Assembly (NCBI RefSeq): GCF_000467185.1
Contig: NZ_BATM01000019.1
Coordinates: 1-64,000 of the forward strand
DNA: 64,000 nucleotides
Direction: 5' to 3'
From: Vibrio ezurae NBRC 102218
GTDB taxonomy: Bacteria; Pseudomonadota; Gammaproteobacteria; Enterobacterales; Vibrionaceae
Part shown: in pieces, positions 54,757 to 64,000 of the stretch
Layout: every line of letters begins with the position of its first letter
Numbering within the stretch: position 1 is the stretch's first letter
Notes under the pieces: generated by a model
Databases searched by the model: none
The model's input: only the letters and a program-made list of their open reading frames with translations
Told to the model about the DNA's origin: nothing
Translations under genes and position numbers: made by a program

Positions 54757-55843
54757 AAAGTATATGCCAAAAAAAAGTGCAAGCATATTCAATGTTGGTT
54801 GTGATGGTACAGATAAACCCAGGGCTTTGATATGTTATTTAACAGATGCCTTTTATGCAAAAAGCACATCATTTAAATATAACACAAACAGACTTGAATG
54901 TATGTCTATAGTAAATAAATTCTTAGAATATGGTTTCATCGTTGATATTGTTTCTTGTAATGATAATTTTGAATCAAATGAAGAATATGACCTTGTGTTT
55001 GGCTTTGGAGCAGGTTACAGAAATGCTAAGTTAAAGAAAATAGGAAAGAGAGTCCTATATTGTACAGAAGGCCACCCTGAAGCATCGTTAATAAATGAAC
55101 TCGAAAGAGTTAATTATTATAAAGATAGGCACAATAAAAAAGTCAATATAGTTAGAAGCGGGATATATTATTCGGCAAGTGATTACCTTATCGCGGACTA
55201 CTGTGTTTGTATGGGGTCCCATAATCAAGAGTATATAATTGATAATCTCAATATACCGCGTAATAGACTTTTTGATATAACACCGACTGCTATTCAGGGT
55301 AAAGTTAAGAGTAAATTTTCTGGAAAAAGAAATATACTTTGGCTAGGTTCTAATGGTCTTGTACATAAAGGTTTAGACGTTCTAATAGAAGCTGTAAATA
55401 GCTCACATAATAGTGTGAATCTTCATGTGTGTGGTGTAAATAAAAAAGAACTAAAGAAAATTTGTCAGATTAGTGAAAAAATTATTGTACATGGTTTAGT
55501 TGATGTAAATAGTAGCTATTTCGAAGGGATTTTGGATGATTGTGATTTTATTGCATTAGCTTCTTGTTCTGAAGGCGTAGCTACAGGAGTGCTCACAGGG
55601 ATAAAGTCAGGCCTTATACCGATAACTACCATATCTTGTGGTATCCCACATGGCATCAAAAAATTTACTCTTCATAGTTACAAAGTTAACGATATAAAAG
55701 AAAATTTATTGAGTATTGTTTCGCTTGACGATGATAAATTGATAGATATGTATGACTATAATAGTGCTTTTGTTCGGGATAAGTTTAATCTTGAACATTA
55801 CAACAATCAGTTGAGTGAAATATTGGATGTAGTTGTTGCATAG
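54728..55843 (+). CDS. Glycosyltransferase, GT4-like (GT-B)
   Basis: A 371-residue protein whose C-terminal half has GT-B features: ILWLGSNGLVHKGLDVLIEAV, VHGLVDVNSSYFEGILDDCDFIALASCSEGVATGVLTGIKSGLIP. The N-terminal acceptor domain is divergent. It starts with three near-identical 12-base units (ATGAAAAAGTTA, twice, then ATTAAAAAGTAT), so ATGs at 54728, 54740 and 54764 compete; the first overlaps the previous gene by 29 bases. Donor sugar unknown. Confidence 0.75.
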   Translation: MKKLMKKLIKKYMPKKSASIFNVGCDGTDKPRALICYLTDAFYAKSTSFKYNTNRLECMSIVNKFLEYGFIVDIVSCNDNFESNEEYDLVFGFGAGYRNAKLKKIGKRVLYCTEGHPEASLINELERVNYYKDRHNKKVNIVRSGIYYSASDYLIADYCVCMGSHNQEYIIDNLNIPRNRLFDITPTAIQGKVKSKFSGKRNILWLGSNGLVHKGLDVLIEAVNSSHNSVNLHVCGVNKKELKKICQISEKIIVHGLVDVNSSYFEGILDDCDFIALASCSEGVATGVLTGIKSGLIPITTISCGIPHGIKKFTLHSYKVNDIKENLLSIVSLDDDKLIDMYDYNSAFVRDKFNLEHYNNQLSEILDVVVA

Positions 55844-55844
55844 A

Positions 55845-57098
55845 ATGAGATTAAATTATAGAACGTATAAAGTAACCTATGTTATATTAATGCTATTTAT
55901 TCTTAGTTGTTATTTAAGAGATGCGGTGATTGTGACAGAATACTTCCTAGTCAATCGCACATTCCCATACCATGTCATAAAAATAATATCGTCTTCACCA
56001 TTGTTATACTTTCGAGATGTAATGATGATTGTCTGGAATATGTATTGGATATACAGACTTAAAGCTAAATGCCGATGGGTGACGATACTATTATCGTGCT
56101 TAATAATATACATGATTATTGGCTCTATAACTAATTTAGAGTTGTTTTCTGTATTTTTGGTTATTTTTGATATTAGAGTGTTGTTATCTATTCTGTCATT
56201 TGTTGGAATATATGCACTGTTAGATATGGAGTCAAACTACGATGTTGATTACTATCAACATTTAACTTTAAAGTTAATAGTTTTTCTATCTTGTATAAGC
56301 GCAGTTGTAACTATTTTTCAGTTTTATTTTTTAGGGTTTAATATGAATGTGCGACTAATGGGTATGTTCACGAACTCTCAAATGAATGGTTATATAATGT
56401 TGGCATCGCTCGTGACTCTTTATACTGGTTGGAGTGTTTATAGTTTATTTAGTCGTACACAAGTAGTATTTTTATCGTCAATAATAATAATTGCCATCTT
56501 TCTCAGTGGTACGCGTACTGCTTTATTTGGTTGTATTCTTTTCTTTGTCTTAATCATAACCATAAGTCTTATAAAAAACATAGCGAGAGAGAAGAGGTTA
56601 GCAATTTACTTTTGTTCTTTGTTCTTTCTTGCTCTAGTTGTATATATTTCTTTAAACTTCGTCAGTGATGTCAGTGGTAGAGGTGATGTGCTAGACCAAT
56701 CTCATGGTGGACGGATATCGGTGTTAATTGGATTATATAATTCACTACTGAATGATGGGATGATACCACTATTATTTGGTAAAGGATTAGGTTATGGTAG
56801 TTCTCCCTTTATTTCAATGTACTATGAATCTGGAATGAATCCATTTTACCTTTGGACTGATGGTACAATTCAATATTTTCTTCTTAGGCAAGGTCTAGTT
56901 GGTTTAGTTATTCTTTTTCTATTAACAACTTTCTTTTTGTTTACCTGTATTAAAATAGGAAGGCTAGCTGTTGTTATATTTTTGTTGGTTATTTTGACTA
57001 TGCTTTCTACAAATGTGTTGGAAGTGTATTTGTTTCAAGTAATATTGGCATTTAATTTGTTTTGTTTAAAATACTCAAATTCTATTAAAGGATGTTAG
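55845..57098 (+). CDS. wzy: Polysaccharide polymerase (Wzy-like)
   Basis: A 417-residue inner-membrane protein with about 11-12 helices and a soluble loop around residues 270-340 containing GRGDVLDQSHGGRISVLIGLYNSLL and GKGLGYGSS, as in O-antigen ligase/polymerase-type proteins. It is the only multi-span protein in the cassette besides Wzx, so it is the likely Wzy. It would join flipped repeat units in the periplasm. ATG 55845 follows the previous stop by one base; earlier TTGs in frame are less likely. A WaaL-type ligase is the alternative. Confidence 0.82.
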   Translation: MRLNYRTYKVTYVILMLFILSCYLRDAVIVTEYFLVNRTFPYHVIKIISSSPLLYFRDVMMIVWNMYWIYRLKAKCRWVTILLSCLIIYMIIGSITNLELFSVFLVIFDIRVLLSILSFVGIYALLDMESNYDVDYYQHLTLKLIVFLSCISAVVTIFQFYFLGFNMNVRLMGMFTNSQMNGYIMLASLVTLYTGWSVYSLFSRTQVVFLSSIIIIAIFLSGTRTALFGCILFFVLIITISLIKNIAREKRLAIYFCSLFFLALVVYISLNFVSDVSGRGDVLDQSHGGRISVLIGLYNSLLNDGMIPLLFGKGLGYGSSPFISMYYESGMNPFYLWTDGTIQYFLLRQGLVGLVILFLLTTFFLFTCIKIGRLAVVIFLLVILTMLSTNVLEVYLFQVILAFNLFCLKYSNSIKGC

Positions 57099-57102
57099 CT
57101 CT

Positions 57103-57852
57103 ATGCATGAAAGCCCATTAGTATCTGTTATAACGGTTGTTTACAACGGCGAAGAGTTTATAGAAGAGACGCTAAAAAGTGTATCTTCTCAAAGTTATAC
57201 AAATATTCAGTATATTGTCGTTGATGGTCAATCTAATGACAATACGATGTCGATTATTTCTAGATTTAAAAACTCTGTAAACAACTTAATATCCGGTCCT
57301 GATACTGGGATTTACAACGCGATGAACAAGGGGATAAAGTTAGCTACAGGAGACTATGTTAACTTCCTAAATGCTGGTGATACATTTGCGGATTCGGATA
57401 CTATTAGTAAAATATTTAATAGAGATTTGAATGAATATAACCTGATATATGGTGATATATACGCCAAAGAAGAGAGCGGAAAAAAGAGAATGATAAAAGC
57501 TGTCGACTTTACAGGTGACAAAAGTATTGTAAAAGGTATGAAAGTTTGTCATCAAGCAATTTTTTATCATAAGAATATTCTTCATCCATATGACGAGTCG
57601 CTAGTGTTGAAAGCAGAATGGAAGCATTTGGTAGAAATATCAAGAAAATCTATATTTAAACCATACAAACTTGGTTTTCCTGTGGTGAATTATTCCCTTG
57701 GCGGTTTGAGTGCTCAGCGCAATAAATTAAATCAACAAGAATATAGAAAGGTTTTTTTAGAGTTATTCGGACCTAGAAAATATCTGTGTTATACTCCATT
57801 TTTTATTGGTATGTATATTAGGAGAATAATTAAAGGATTATTGACGCGATGA
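57103..57852 (+). CDS. Glycosyltransferase family 2 (WcaE-like)
   Basis: A 249-residue GT-A enzyme. VSVITVVYNGEEFIEETLKSVSSQSYTNIQYIVVDGQSNDNT is the donor-binding start and FLNAGDTFAD supplies the DxD-like site; SGPDTGIYNAMNKGIKLATGDY is shared with WcaE-type colanic acid and related transferases. Soluble or membrane-associated. It overlaps the next gene by 4 bases (ATGA). Confidence 0.88.
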   Translation: MHESPLVSVITVVYNGEEFIEETLKSVSSQSYTNIQYIVVDGQSNDNTMSIISRFKNSVNNLISGPDTGIYNAMNKGIKLATGDYVNFLNAGDTFADSDTISKIFNRDLNEYNLIYGDIYAKEESGKKRMIKAVDFTGDKSIVKGMKVCHQAIFYHKNILHPYDESLVLKAEWKHLVEISRKSIFKPYKLGFPVVNYSLGGLSAQRNKLNQQEYRKVFLELFGPRKYLCYTPFFIGMYIRRIIKGLLTR

Positions 57853-59012
57853 GAGTATCTCTGATAATACCATCTTTCTATCCCGCGGTCGTATATGGTG
57901 GCCCCATTTTTTCAACATACCATACATGTAGTGAATTGGCAATGTTACATGATATTGATATTCAAGTCTCTACTACCAATACAAATATGAGATCTAAGTT
58001 AAATGTGGAGACTAATAAATGGTTGTATTTAAAAAACTTCCGAGTCAAGTATTATAACGAAACAATCATTGACAAATTTTCGTTATCACTCGCTTTTAAT
58101 GTCTGGAGAGATATTAAACAAGCAGATTTAGTGCACATTCAATCCATTTTCAATACTCCAACACCTATTTCATTAATTTACGCAAAAATACTCAAGAAAA
58201 AAGTCATATTATCTCCAAGGGGATCCCTCGGTGAGTGGTGTTTGGAAAATGGTAATAGATTCAAATCATACTGGTTGAAATATGCAATTGCCCCATTTTT
58301 GAATGATGTTATTTGGCATTCGACTGCACAGCAAGAAAAGAACGAGATACTTAAAATATTTCCAACAGCAAGAGTTGAAATAATCCCTAATGGAATAGAG
58401 TATGGAAAGTTTCAAAATTACAATCCATTAACCTCGAAACAATACATTGAAAAGTTTTTAAATTTGGATGCTGACGCCGAAAAAATAGTGGTCTCAATGG
58501 GTCGAATCCAGAAAAAAAAAGGGTTCGATATTTTGATTAATTCATTTGTCGATGTTTTGAATGAATATCCTGAATCTAAATTGTTAATAGCAGGTGAAAA
58601 TGAAGGTGAGTTAACTAAACTCTTATCTCTTGTCAATAACCTTAAGTTAACTGAATTCGTTTTTTTCATTGGACCTATTTCAGGTCAGGATAAGATTGAC
58701 TTTTTATCTAACGCTGATTTGTTTGTTTTACCTTCCCATAATGAGAATTTTGGCAATGTATATGTTGAAAGCTTAGCGGTAGGAACTCCGATAGTTGCAA
58801 GTACCAACACTCCGTGGTGTGAGGTTGAAGATGCCGACTGTGGGAAATGGGTGCCAAATAGCATTAAAGAAACATCGCATGCAATGATGAAGATGCTAAG
58901 TAAAGATCGCGAAACTATGAGAAGAAACGCTAAAACTTTGGCAGAAAAGTATGATTGGAAGAATGTCGCGGTACAATTCAAAAAAGTATATGAAAATATG
59001 GTTGGTTTATAA
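57849..59012 (+). CDS. Glycosyltransferase family 4
   Basis: A 387-residue GT-B retaining enzyme. The N-terminal YGGPIFSTYHTCSELA loop, PNGIEYGKF, the GRIQKKKGFDILINSF start of the donor domain and the E-x7-E-type motif in PSHNENFGNVYVESLAVGTPIVAS are diagnostic. Donor unknown; GDP-fucose or another sugar from this cluster is possible. It abuts and slightly overlaps both neighbours. Confidence 0.9.
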   Translation: MRVSLIIPSFYPAVVYGGPIFSTYHTCSELAMLHDIDIQVSTTNTNMRSKLNVETNKWLYLKNFRVKYYNETIIDKFSLSLAFNVWRDIKQADLVHIQSIFNTPTPISLIYAKILKKKVILSPRGSLGEWCLENGNRFKSYWLKYAIAPFLNDVIWHSTAQQEKNEILKIFPTARVEIIPNGIEYGKFQNYNPLTSKQYIEKFLNLDADAEKIVVSMGRIQKKKGFDILINSFVDVLNEYPESKLLIAGENEGELTKLLSLVNNLKLTEFVFFIGPISGQDKIDFLSNADLFVLPSHNENFGNVYVESLAVGTPIVASTNTPWCEVEDADCGKWVPNSIKETSHAMMKMLSKDRETMRRNAKTLAEKYDWKNVAVQFKKVYENMVGL

Positions 59013-59917
59013 TGAAAAAAAGCATATCTGTAATTATTTTAACCTTTAATGAAGAAAAGCACATTGAGCGTTGTATTAAATCTTTACTCCCAATTACCAG
59101 TGATATTTTCATTGTAGATTCATTTTCTACAGATGCAACAGTACAGATTGCAGAGTCTCTTGGTGCTAGGGTTTATCAGAACCCCTGGCCTGGTAACCAC
59201 GCTAAACAATTTCAATGGGGGCTAGAACATTGTCCAGTTGATACTGAATGGGTTATGAAAATGGATGCTGACGAATTCATTTTGCCAGAATTAGCTGATG
59301 AAATTAACTCACGAATTTCACTTATTGAAACAGAAAGCTCAGGGATCTATATTAAGCGCCGTGTGAACTTTATGGGGCGTTGGATTAAGCATGGTGGCTA
59401 TTATCCGACATGGTTGCTTAGAATATGGCGATACAAAGATGGTGTTATGGAACAACGTTGGATGGACGAACATATTAAGCTTACTTCTGGCAATACGATC
59501 CAGTTTCAAAATGATATTGTTGATGATAATAAAAATGACCTTACGTGGTGGACAACAAAACATAATAACTATTCCACCAAAGAAGCCGTAGATATACTGA
59601 ATACTATATATAGCTTTAAAAACTATGATGAAGTCAAACCCAACTTGTTTGGGACTCAGGAGCAACGTAAACGAAAGCTTAAGCACTTATATGCAGGAAT
59701 GCCTTTGTTCTTGAGACCTTTTATCTATTTCATTTTTCGTTACTTTATTAAGCTTGGTTTTTTAGATGGCAAAAAAGGGTTGATATGGCATTTTTTACAA
59801 GGTTTCTGGTATAGGTTTTTGGTTGACGCGAAAATAAATGAGATATATTTGAAGGCTGGCAAAGAAAAGTACAATATTCAAAGGGTTCTTAAAGAAGACT
59901 ATGGGATTGAATTTTGA
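59012..59917 (+). CDS. Glycosyltransferase family 2 (WaaE/LgtF-like)
   Basis: A 301-residue enzyme starting with ISVIILTFNEEKHIERCIKSL and carrying VDSFSTDATVQIAESLGARV and MKMDADEFI, as in WaaE/LgtF-type beta-glucosyltransferases. The C-terminal third is basic and aromatic (YAGMPLFLRPFIYFIFRYFIKLGFLDGKKGLIWHFLQGFWYRFL), suggesting contact with the inner membrane. Donor and linkage unknown. Stop overlaps the TTG of the next gene. Confidence 0.88.
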   Translation: MKKSISVIILTFNEEKHIERCIKSLLPITSDIFIVDSFSTDATVQIAESLGARVYQNPWPGNHAKQFQWGLEHCPVDTEWVMKMDADEFILPELADEINSRISLIETESSGIYIKRRVNFMGRWIKHGGYYPTWLLRIWRYKDGVMEQRWMDEHIKLTSGNTIQFQNDIVDDNKNDLTWWTTKHNNYSTKEAVDILNTIYSFKNYDEVKPNLFGTQEQRKRKLKHLYAGMPLFLRPFIYFIFRYFIKLGFLDGKKGLIWHFLQGFWYRFLVDAKINEIYLKAGKEKYNIQRVLKEDYGIEF

Positions 59918-60462
59918 GTAAAGTATCATTAAAGAATTATGATAATAGTTGGTTTCAGCCGGGGAATAAAACTAAGATTGCTCTCTGGATATTCGTCAAT
60001 GCAATTTTTTTCCGCACATTATTACCCATACCTATACCGGTTAAATTAATCATCCTGAGAGTGTTTGGTGCAAAGATAGGCGATGGTGTGATAATTAAAC
60101 CAAACGTTAATATCAAATATCCATGGAACCTTGTATTAGGTAATAATACTTGGGTCGGTGAAGGTGTATGGATTGACAACCTCGATATTGTCAAAGTGGG
60201 TGATAACTGTTGTTTATCTCAAGGTTGTTATTTGCTCACCGGGAACCATGATTTTACCACACAGAATTTTGATCTTATGATTGATAAGATTGATATTCAG
60301 AATGAAGCATGGGTCGGTGCTCAATCAGTCGTTTGCCCTGGGGTTACTTTAGGTCGAGGGGCGATTCTTACTGTCGGTTCTATAGCCACAAAAAATTTGG
60401 ATCAGCTTGGTATTTATCAAGGTAATCCAGCAATAAAAATAAAAGAGAGAGTTATTTCATGA
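59914..60462 (+). CDS. WcaF-like O-acetyltransferase
   Basis: A 182-residue hexapeptide-repeat acetyltransferase resembling colanic-acid Wca[41 protein letters not shown], then [12 protein letters not shown] with the probable catalytic histidine, and a C-terminal [11 protein letters not shown] are shared features. It likely O-acetylates a sugar of the repeat unit. The start is TTG at 59914, in a TTGA overlap with the previous stop; no ATG lies nearby. The gmd start overlaps its end. Confidence 0.87.
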   Translation: MSKVSLKNYDNSWFQPGNKTKIALWIFVNAIFFRTLLPIPIPVKLIILRVFGAKIGDGVIIKPNVNIKYPWNLVLGNNTWVGEGVWIDNLDIVKVGDNCCLSQGCYLLTGNHDFTTQNFDLMIDKIDIQNEAWVGAQSVVCPGVTLGRGAILTVGSIATKNLDQLGIYQGNPAIKIKERVIS

Positions 60463-61565
60463 AAAAAGCGTTTATTACAGGTATTACAGGCCAAGATGGC
60501 TCTTATTTAGCCGAACTATTAGTAGAAAAAGGCTATGAGGTACATGGTCTTATCCGTCGCGCTTCTTCGTTTAATACCGAACGTATTGATGGTGCTATCG
60601 AAGGCAGTGACAACATCCACCTTCATTATGGCGATTTGACAGACAGTTCAAACCTTATCCGTCTTGTTAAAGAAATCCAGCCTGACGAAATTTATAACTT
60701 AGGGGCAATGTCTCATGTAGCAGTGTCGTTTGAGTCGCCTGAATACGCGGCAGACGTGGATGCGATGGGCACCATTCGTTTGCTTGAGGCTATTCGCATT
60801 AACGGTCTAGAAAAGAAGACCCGTTTCTACCAAGCATCAACGTCAGAGCTTTACGGTGAAGTACGCGAAATCCCACAACGTGAAACGACTCCTTTTTATC
60901 CTCGTTCTCCTTATGCAGTGGCTAAGATGTATGCGTATTGGATTACGGTGAACTACCGTGAGTCCTACGGCATGTACGCGTGTAATGGTATTTTGTTTAA
61001 CCACGAATCTCCTCGCCGTGGCGAGACGTTTGTAACACGCAAGATTACTCGCACGATTGCAAACATTTCACAAGGCCTAGAGTCTGCGTTGCAACTGGGT
61101 AACATGGACGCACTGCGTGACTGGGGCCATGCGAAAGACTACGTTCGTATGCAGTGGATGATGCTGCAACAAGATGTTGCTGATGACTTTGTCATTGCTA
61201 CGGGCAAACAAATTTCTGTACGTGAGTTTGTACGTATGTCAGCGCAAGAAGCGGGTATTGAACTTGAGTTCACTGGCGAAGGTGTGGAAGAAATTGCGAC
61301 TGTTGTTGCGGTTGACTCAGACAAAGCACCAGCGGTCTCTGTGGGTGACGTGATTGTGAAAGTAAATCCGAAATTCTTCCGCCCTGCAGAAGTTGAGACG
61401 CTACTTGGTGACCCAACTAAAGCTAAAGAGAAACTGGGCTGGGTTCCTGAAATTACGGTTGAAGAGATGTGCGCTGAAATGGTCCAATCAGATTTGAATA
61501 AAGCAAAACAACATGCGCTACTGAAAGCGAATGGTTTTGATGTGTCTATTTCGGTTGAGAGCTAA
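60459..61565 (+). CDS. gmd: GDP-mannose 4,6-dehydratase
   Basis: A 368-residue extended SDR making GDP-4-keto-6-deoxymannose. The N-terminal [38 protein letters not shown], and Y152-x-x-x-K156 ([12 protein letters not shown]) with [17 protein letters not shown] are diagnostic. Codon use shifts back to chromosome-like here. It works with Fcl to make GDP-L-fucose. It overlaps the acetyltransferase gene by 4 bases and precedes fcl by 5. Confidence 0.97.
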   Translation: MKKAFITGITGQDGSYLAELLVEKGYEVHGLIRRASSFNTERIDGAIEGSDNIHLHYGDLTDSSNLIRLVKEIQPDEIYNLGAMSHVAVSFESPEYAADVDAMGTIRLLEAIRINGLEKKTRFYQASTSELYGEVREIPQRETTPFYPRSPYAVAKMYAYWITVNYRESYGMYACNGILFNHESPRRGETFVTRKITRTIANISQGLESALQLGNMDALRDWGHAKDYVRMQWMMLQQDVADDFVIATGKQISVREFVRMSAQEAGIELEFTGEGVEEIATVVAVDSDKAPAVSVGDVIVKVNPKFFRPAEVETLLGDPTKAKEKLGWVPEITVEEMCAEMVQSDLNKAKQHALLKANGFDVSISVES

Positions 61566-61570
61566 TTATT

Positions 61571-62545
61571 ATGTCTGTAACTAAACAAAAACGTGTTTTT
61601 GTTGCTGGCCATCGAGGGATGGTCGGCTCTGCAATTGTGCGTCAATTAGAAAATCGTGATGACATTGAGTTGGTGATGCGCACTTCTTCGGAGCTTGATT
61701 TAACCAATCAGAAGGCGGTCGGCGAGTTTTTTGCAGAGCAGGGTATTGACGAAGTCTATTTAGCGGCAGCTAAGGTTGGCGGTATTCATGCCAATAATAC
61801 GTATCCAGCAGAATTCATTTATCAAAACTTAATGATTGAAAGCAACATTATCCATGCCGCGCATGTAAATGGTGTTCAAAACCTTCTTTTCTTAGGTTCA
61901 TCTTGTATCTATCCAAAGCTTGCAGAGCAGCCGATGACAGAATCTGCTTTACTTACAGGTCTTTTGGAAGAAACTAATGAGCCGTACGCAATTTCAAAAA
62001 TTGCTGGAATTAAGTTATGTGAGTCGTACAACCGTCAATACGGTCGTAACTATCGCTCTGTGATGCCAACCAATTTGTATGGAATGAATGACAACTTCCA
62101 CCCTGCAAATTCGCATGTTATCCCAGCTATTATGCGCCGCTTCCATGAGGCGAAGCTTAATGGTGATAAAGAAGTAGTGGTGTGGGGTACGGGCACGCCA
62201 ATGCGCGAGTTCTTGTATGTAGATGATATGGCTGCGGCTAGTGTACATGTAATGGAACTCGATGATGAGACCTATCAAGTTAACACTCAACCTATGCTGT
62301 CACATATCAATGTGGGAACGGGTTTAGATTGCACAATTCGAGAGATGGCAGAAACCATGGCCAAAGTGGTAGGTTTTGAAGGTGATATTGCCTTTGATAC
62401 TACCAAACCTGATGGTACACCACGCAAGTTGATGGATGTGTCGCGATTAGCTGATTTAGGTTGGCAGTATCAGGTGAGCCTAGAAGAAGGTTTATCTGTT
62501 ACCTATCAATGGTTCTTAGAGAACCAAGACAGTTTTAGAGGGTAA
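61571..62545 (+). CDS. fcl: GDP-L-fucose synthase
   Basis: A 324-residue epimerase/reductase producing GDP-L-fucose. The NADP motif is G13-HRGMVG19, with LGSSCIYP and Y139-x-x-x-K143 ([10 protein letters not shown]), then [19 protein letters not shown] and [15 protein letters not shown]. Standard length. Its product supplies L-fucose (or colitose-like derivatives only if other genes exist, which are not seen). A stable hairpin follows three bases after the stop. Confidence 0.97.
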   Translation: MSVTKQKRVFVAGHRGMVGSAIVRQLENRDDIELVMRTSSELDLTNQKAVGEFFAEQGIDEVYLAAAKVGGIHANNTYPAEFIYQNLMIESNIIHAAHVNGVQNLLFLGSSCIYPKLAEQPMTESALLTGLLEETNEPYAISKIAGIKLCESYNRQYGRNYRSVMPTNLYGMNDNFHPANSHVIPAIMRRFHEAKLNGDKEVVVWGTGTPMREFLYVDDMAAASVHVMELDDETYQVNTQPMLSHINVGTGLDCTIREMAETMAKVVGFEGDIAFDTTKPDGTPRKLMDVSRLADLGWQYQVSLEEGLSVTYQWFLENQDSFRG

Positions 62546-62547
62546 GG

Positions 62548-62577
62548 AATAATGCTCTGAATTGTCAGAGCATTATT
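62548..62577 (+). promoter_or_regulatory. Hairpin between fcl and gmm
   Basis: AATAATGCTCTGA (62548-62560) and TCAGAGCATTATT (62565-62577) are perfect 13-base complements with a 4-base loop (ATTG), starting just after the fcl stop. Only a short T-run (TTATTGTT) accompanies it, so it may be an attenuator, mRNA-stabilising stem or weak terminator. It also makes an in-frame TTG start for gmm at 62562 unlikely. Confidence 0.75.
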
Positions 62578-62591
62578 GTTCCGAACACACT

Positions 62592-63056
62592 ATGGAAAAT
62601 ACTCGATTAGATATTACTACTTTTAAAACGGTCGTTGCTGCTACACCGCTTATCTCTATGGATTTGGTAGTGCGAAATGCCAGTGGGGATGTTTTGCTTG
62701 GTGAGCGCACCAATCGGCCAGCTCAAGGCTATTGGTTTGTACCTGGCGGTCGAATCCTTAAAGACGAAACGTTTGATGCCGCATTTAAACGTTTGACCCA
62801 TGCAGAGCTTGGGGTAGAACTGATGTTGTCAGACGCTCGGTTTTTAGGGCCTTATGAACATCATTATACTGACAATTTTTCTGAGGATGAATTTTCTACT
62901 CATTACGTTGTTCTTGGGTATGAAGTGATTTTGGATGTTGCTATAGAAGCACTGCCGAGAGATCAGCATCAAGCATACCAATGGTGGAGTGTTGAGGCCT
63001 TATTAAAATCAGATAAGGTACATCAAAACACCAAAGACTATTTTCTAAAAAAGTAG
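62592..63056 (+). CDS. gmm: GDP-mannose mannosyl hydrolase (Nudix)
   Basis: A 154-residue Nudix protein of the GDP-mannose mannosyl hydrolase type. ERTNRPAQGYWFVPGGRILKDETFDAAFKRLTHAELGVEL is the modified Nudix box of this branch, in which the usual catalytic glutamate pattern is changed. It hydrolyses GDP-mannose (and GDP-glucose) and may tune the sugar-nucleotide pool. ATG 62592 is chosen because the only upstream start lies inside the hairpin. Standard neighbours: gmd-fcl-gmm-manC. Confidence 0.92.
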   Translation: MENTRLDITTFKTVVAATPLISMDLVVRNASGDVLLGERTNRPAQGYWFVPGGRILKDETFDAAFKRLTHAELGVELMLSDARFLGPYEHHYTDNFSEDEFSTHYVVLGYEVILDVAIEALPRDQHQAYQWWSVEALLKSDKVHQNTKDYFLKK

Positions 63057-63190
63057 AACATTTCAAGTTGTCCCCGCATTGATGTGCCTCTGCATAATCT
63101 ATTTGCCTTATGCATTTTAAGTTTAACCACATCGAGCCCAATTTCGTTTATCATATAACTATAAATAAAAATTTCAGTTAGGTTTTAATA

Positions 63191-64000
63191 ATGATTTTAC
63201 CTGTAATCATGGCAGGTGGCTCAGGCAGTCGCTTATGGCCACTTTCGCGCAGCTTATTCCCAAAACAGTTTATTAGTTTAGCCAGTGACTTGACTATGCT
63301 GCAAGAAACTATGCAACGCCTCGATGGGCTTGAACATAGCAATCCTATGCTGATTTGCAACGAAGAACATCGATTCTTGGTGGCGGAACAGTTGCGTCAG
63401 CAAGCGGTTGAATCTAATGGCATTATTTTAGAACCTACAGGACGAAATACGGCGCCTGCGATAGCTTTAGCTGCGCTTGAAGCGGTTAAAGATGGCAATG
63501 ACCCTTTGTTATTGGTACTTGCTGCTGATCATGTTATTCAAGATACGTCAGCCTTTGTGGCATCAGTACAAACCGCTGTTAAGTCAGCAAAATCAGGTAA
63601 GCTTGTCACTTTTGGTATAGTACCAACCAAGCCAGAAACAGGCTATGGGTATATTAAACAAGGTGATGCCGAAGGGGATGCCTATCAAGTTGCGCAGTTT
63701 GTAGAAAAGCCAGACTTAGCTACAGCTAATACTTATTTAGAAAGTGGTGAGTATTATTGGAATAGTGGTATGTTTTTATTCCAAGCATCTCGATACATTG
63801 AAGAGCTGAAAAAATATCGTCCTGACATTTTAAGTGCATGTGAAGCTGCTATGAAGGGTTCGCGCAACGATTTAGACTTTATCCGTCTTGATGAACAAGC
63901 GTTTTTAGCATGTCCTGATGAGTCTGTTGACTATGCGGTAATGGAGCAGACTTCGGATGCATTGGTTGTGCCTATGGACGCTGGTTGGAGTGACGTAGGA
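63191..64000 (+). CDS. manC: Mannose-1-phosphate guanylyltransferase (partial, cut by window end)
   Basis: The first 270 codons of a GDP-mannose pyrophosphorylase; the frame is open to the last base. [25 protein letters not shown] is the pyrophosphorylase signature, followed by [30 protein letters not shown] and FVEKPD. The full enzyme (about 465-480 residues) usually also carries a phosphomannose isomerase domain, which would lie outside. It supplies GDP-mannose to Gmd. A 134-base gap ahead of it, with AT-rich stretches, could carry its own promoter. Confidence 0.93.
   Translation, partial: MILPVIMAGGSGSRLWPLSRSLFPKQFISLASDLTMLQETMQRLDGLEHSNPMLICNEEHRFLVAEQLRQQAVESNGIILEPTGRNTAPAIALAALEAVKDGNDPLLLVLAADHVIQDTSAFVASVQTAVKSAKSGKLVTFGIVPTKPETGYGYIKQGDAEGDAYQVAQFVEKPDLATANTYLESGEYYWNSGMFLFQASRYIEELKKYRPDILSACEAAMKGSRNDLDFIRLDEQAFLACPDESVDYAVMEQTSDALVVPMDAGWSDVG

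Noticed and set aside
62562-62591. Upstream TTG start for gmm
   Set aside because: It lies inside the hairpin, lacks a ribosome-binding site and adds residues not found in the family.
1-64000. CRISPR array, tRNA, rRNA, transposase or prophage genes
   Set aside because: None could be recognised; the repeats seen are short palindromes or tandem duplications.

Overview
The window looks like a stretch of Vibrio chromosome of moderate GC. The strongest clue is a complete luxPQ pair (autoinducer-2 receptor and hybrid kinase). It is supported by an RfaH-type ops site ahead of wza, a VceAB-like efflux pair and many conserved gammaproteobacterial housekeeping genes. The species cannot be named from the sequence alone. 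No tRNA, rRNA, CRISPR array, transposase or prophage gene was seen.

From 0 to 44 kb the window is ordinary chromosomal sequence. It holds a YeaR-like gene pair, a siderophore-interacting reductase behind a Fur-box-like site, a MalS periplasmic alpha-amylase, a YdhF-like aldo/keto reductase, a Bcr/CflA transporter next to an AraC regulator, a GST, a DUF6279 lipoprotein and a two-gene RND pump. A lactate locus follows (lldP-lldD-dld with two tandem LysR regulators). Next come a McbG/Qnr-like pentapeptide protein, yeeX, and a tight string yceH-yhbQ-luxP-luxQ-unknown. After that lie a YbbO-like reductase, emrAB, glpD, the yccT/yccS/helD/mgsA neighbourhood familiar from enterobacteria, queC, a small HTH protein and a YfeH-like transporter.

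From 44 kb to the end there is one surface-polysaccharide locus on the plus strand. A leader of about 690 bases carries a perfect ops element, followed by wza-wzb-wzc (export, phosphatase, tyrosine kinase). A repeat-rich 436-base gap leads to rmlB-rmlA, a Wzx flippase, a VioA/WecE-type aminotransferase, a NeuD/VioB-type acetyltransferase, five glycosyltransferases, a Wzy polymerase, a WcaF-like acetyltransferase, gmd, fcl, gmm and the start of manC. The genes predict a Wzy-dependent polymer containing L-fucose (from GDP-mannose via Gmd/Fcl) and an N-acylated 4-amino-4,6-dideoxyhexose (from dTDP-glucose via RmlA/RmlB, then aminotransferase and acyltransferase). The middle of this locus (about 50.6-60.4 kb) is visibly more AT-rich than its flanks and most of its genes overlap or abut, as expected of a transferred serotype cassette.

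The most unusual observations are: a palindromic repeat element read through in frame inside rmlB, with a related element and other repeats in the gap just upstream; an unrecognised CxxC/CxxC protein whose start overlaps the end of luxQ; a MalS signal peptide built from five tandem 15-bp units; and hairpins inside the lactate and fcl-gmm transcription units.
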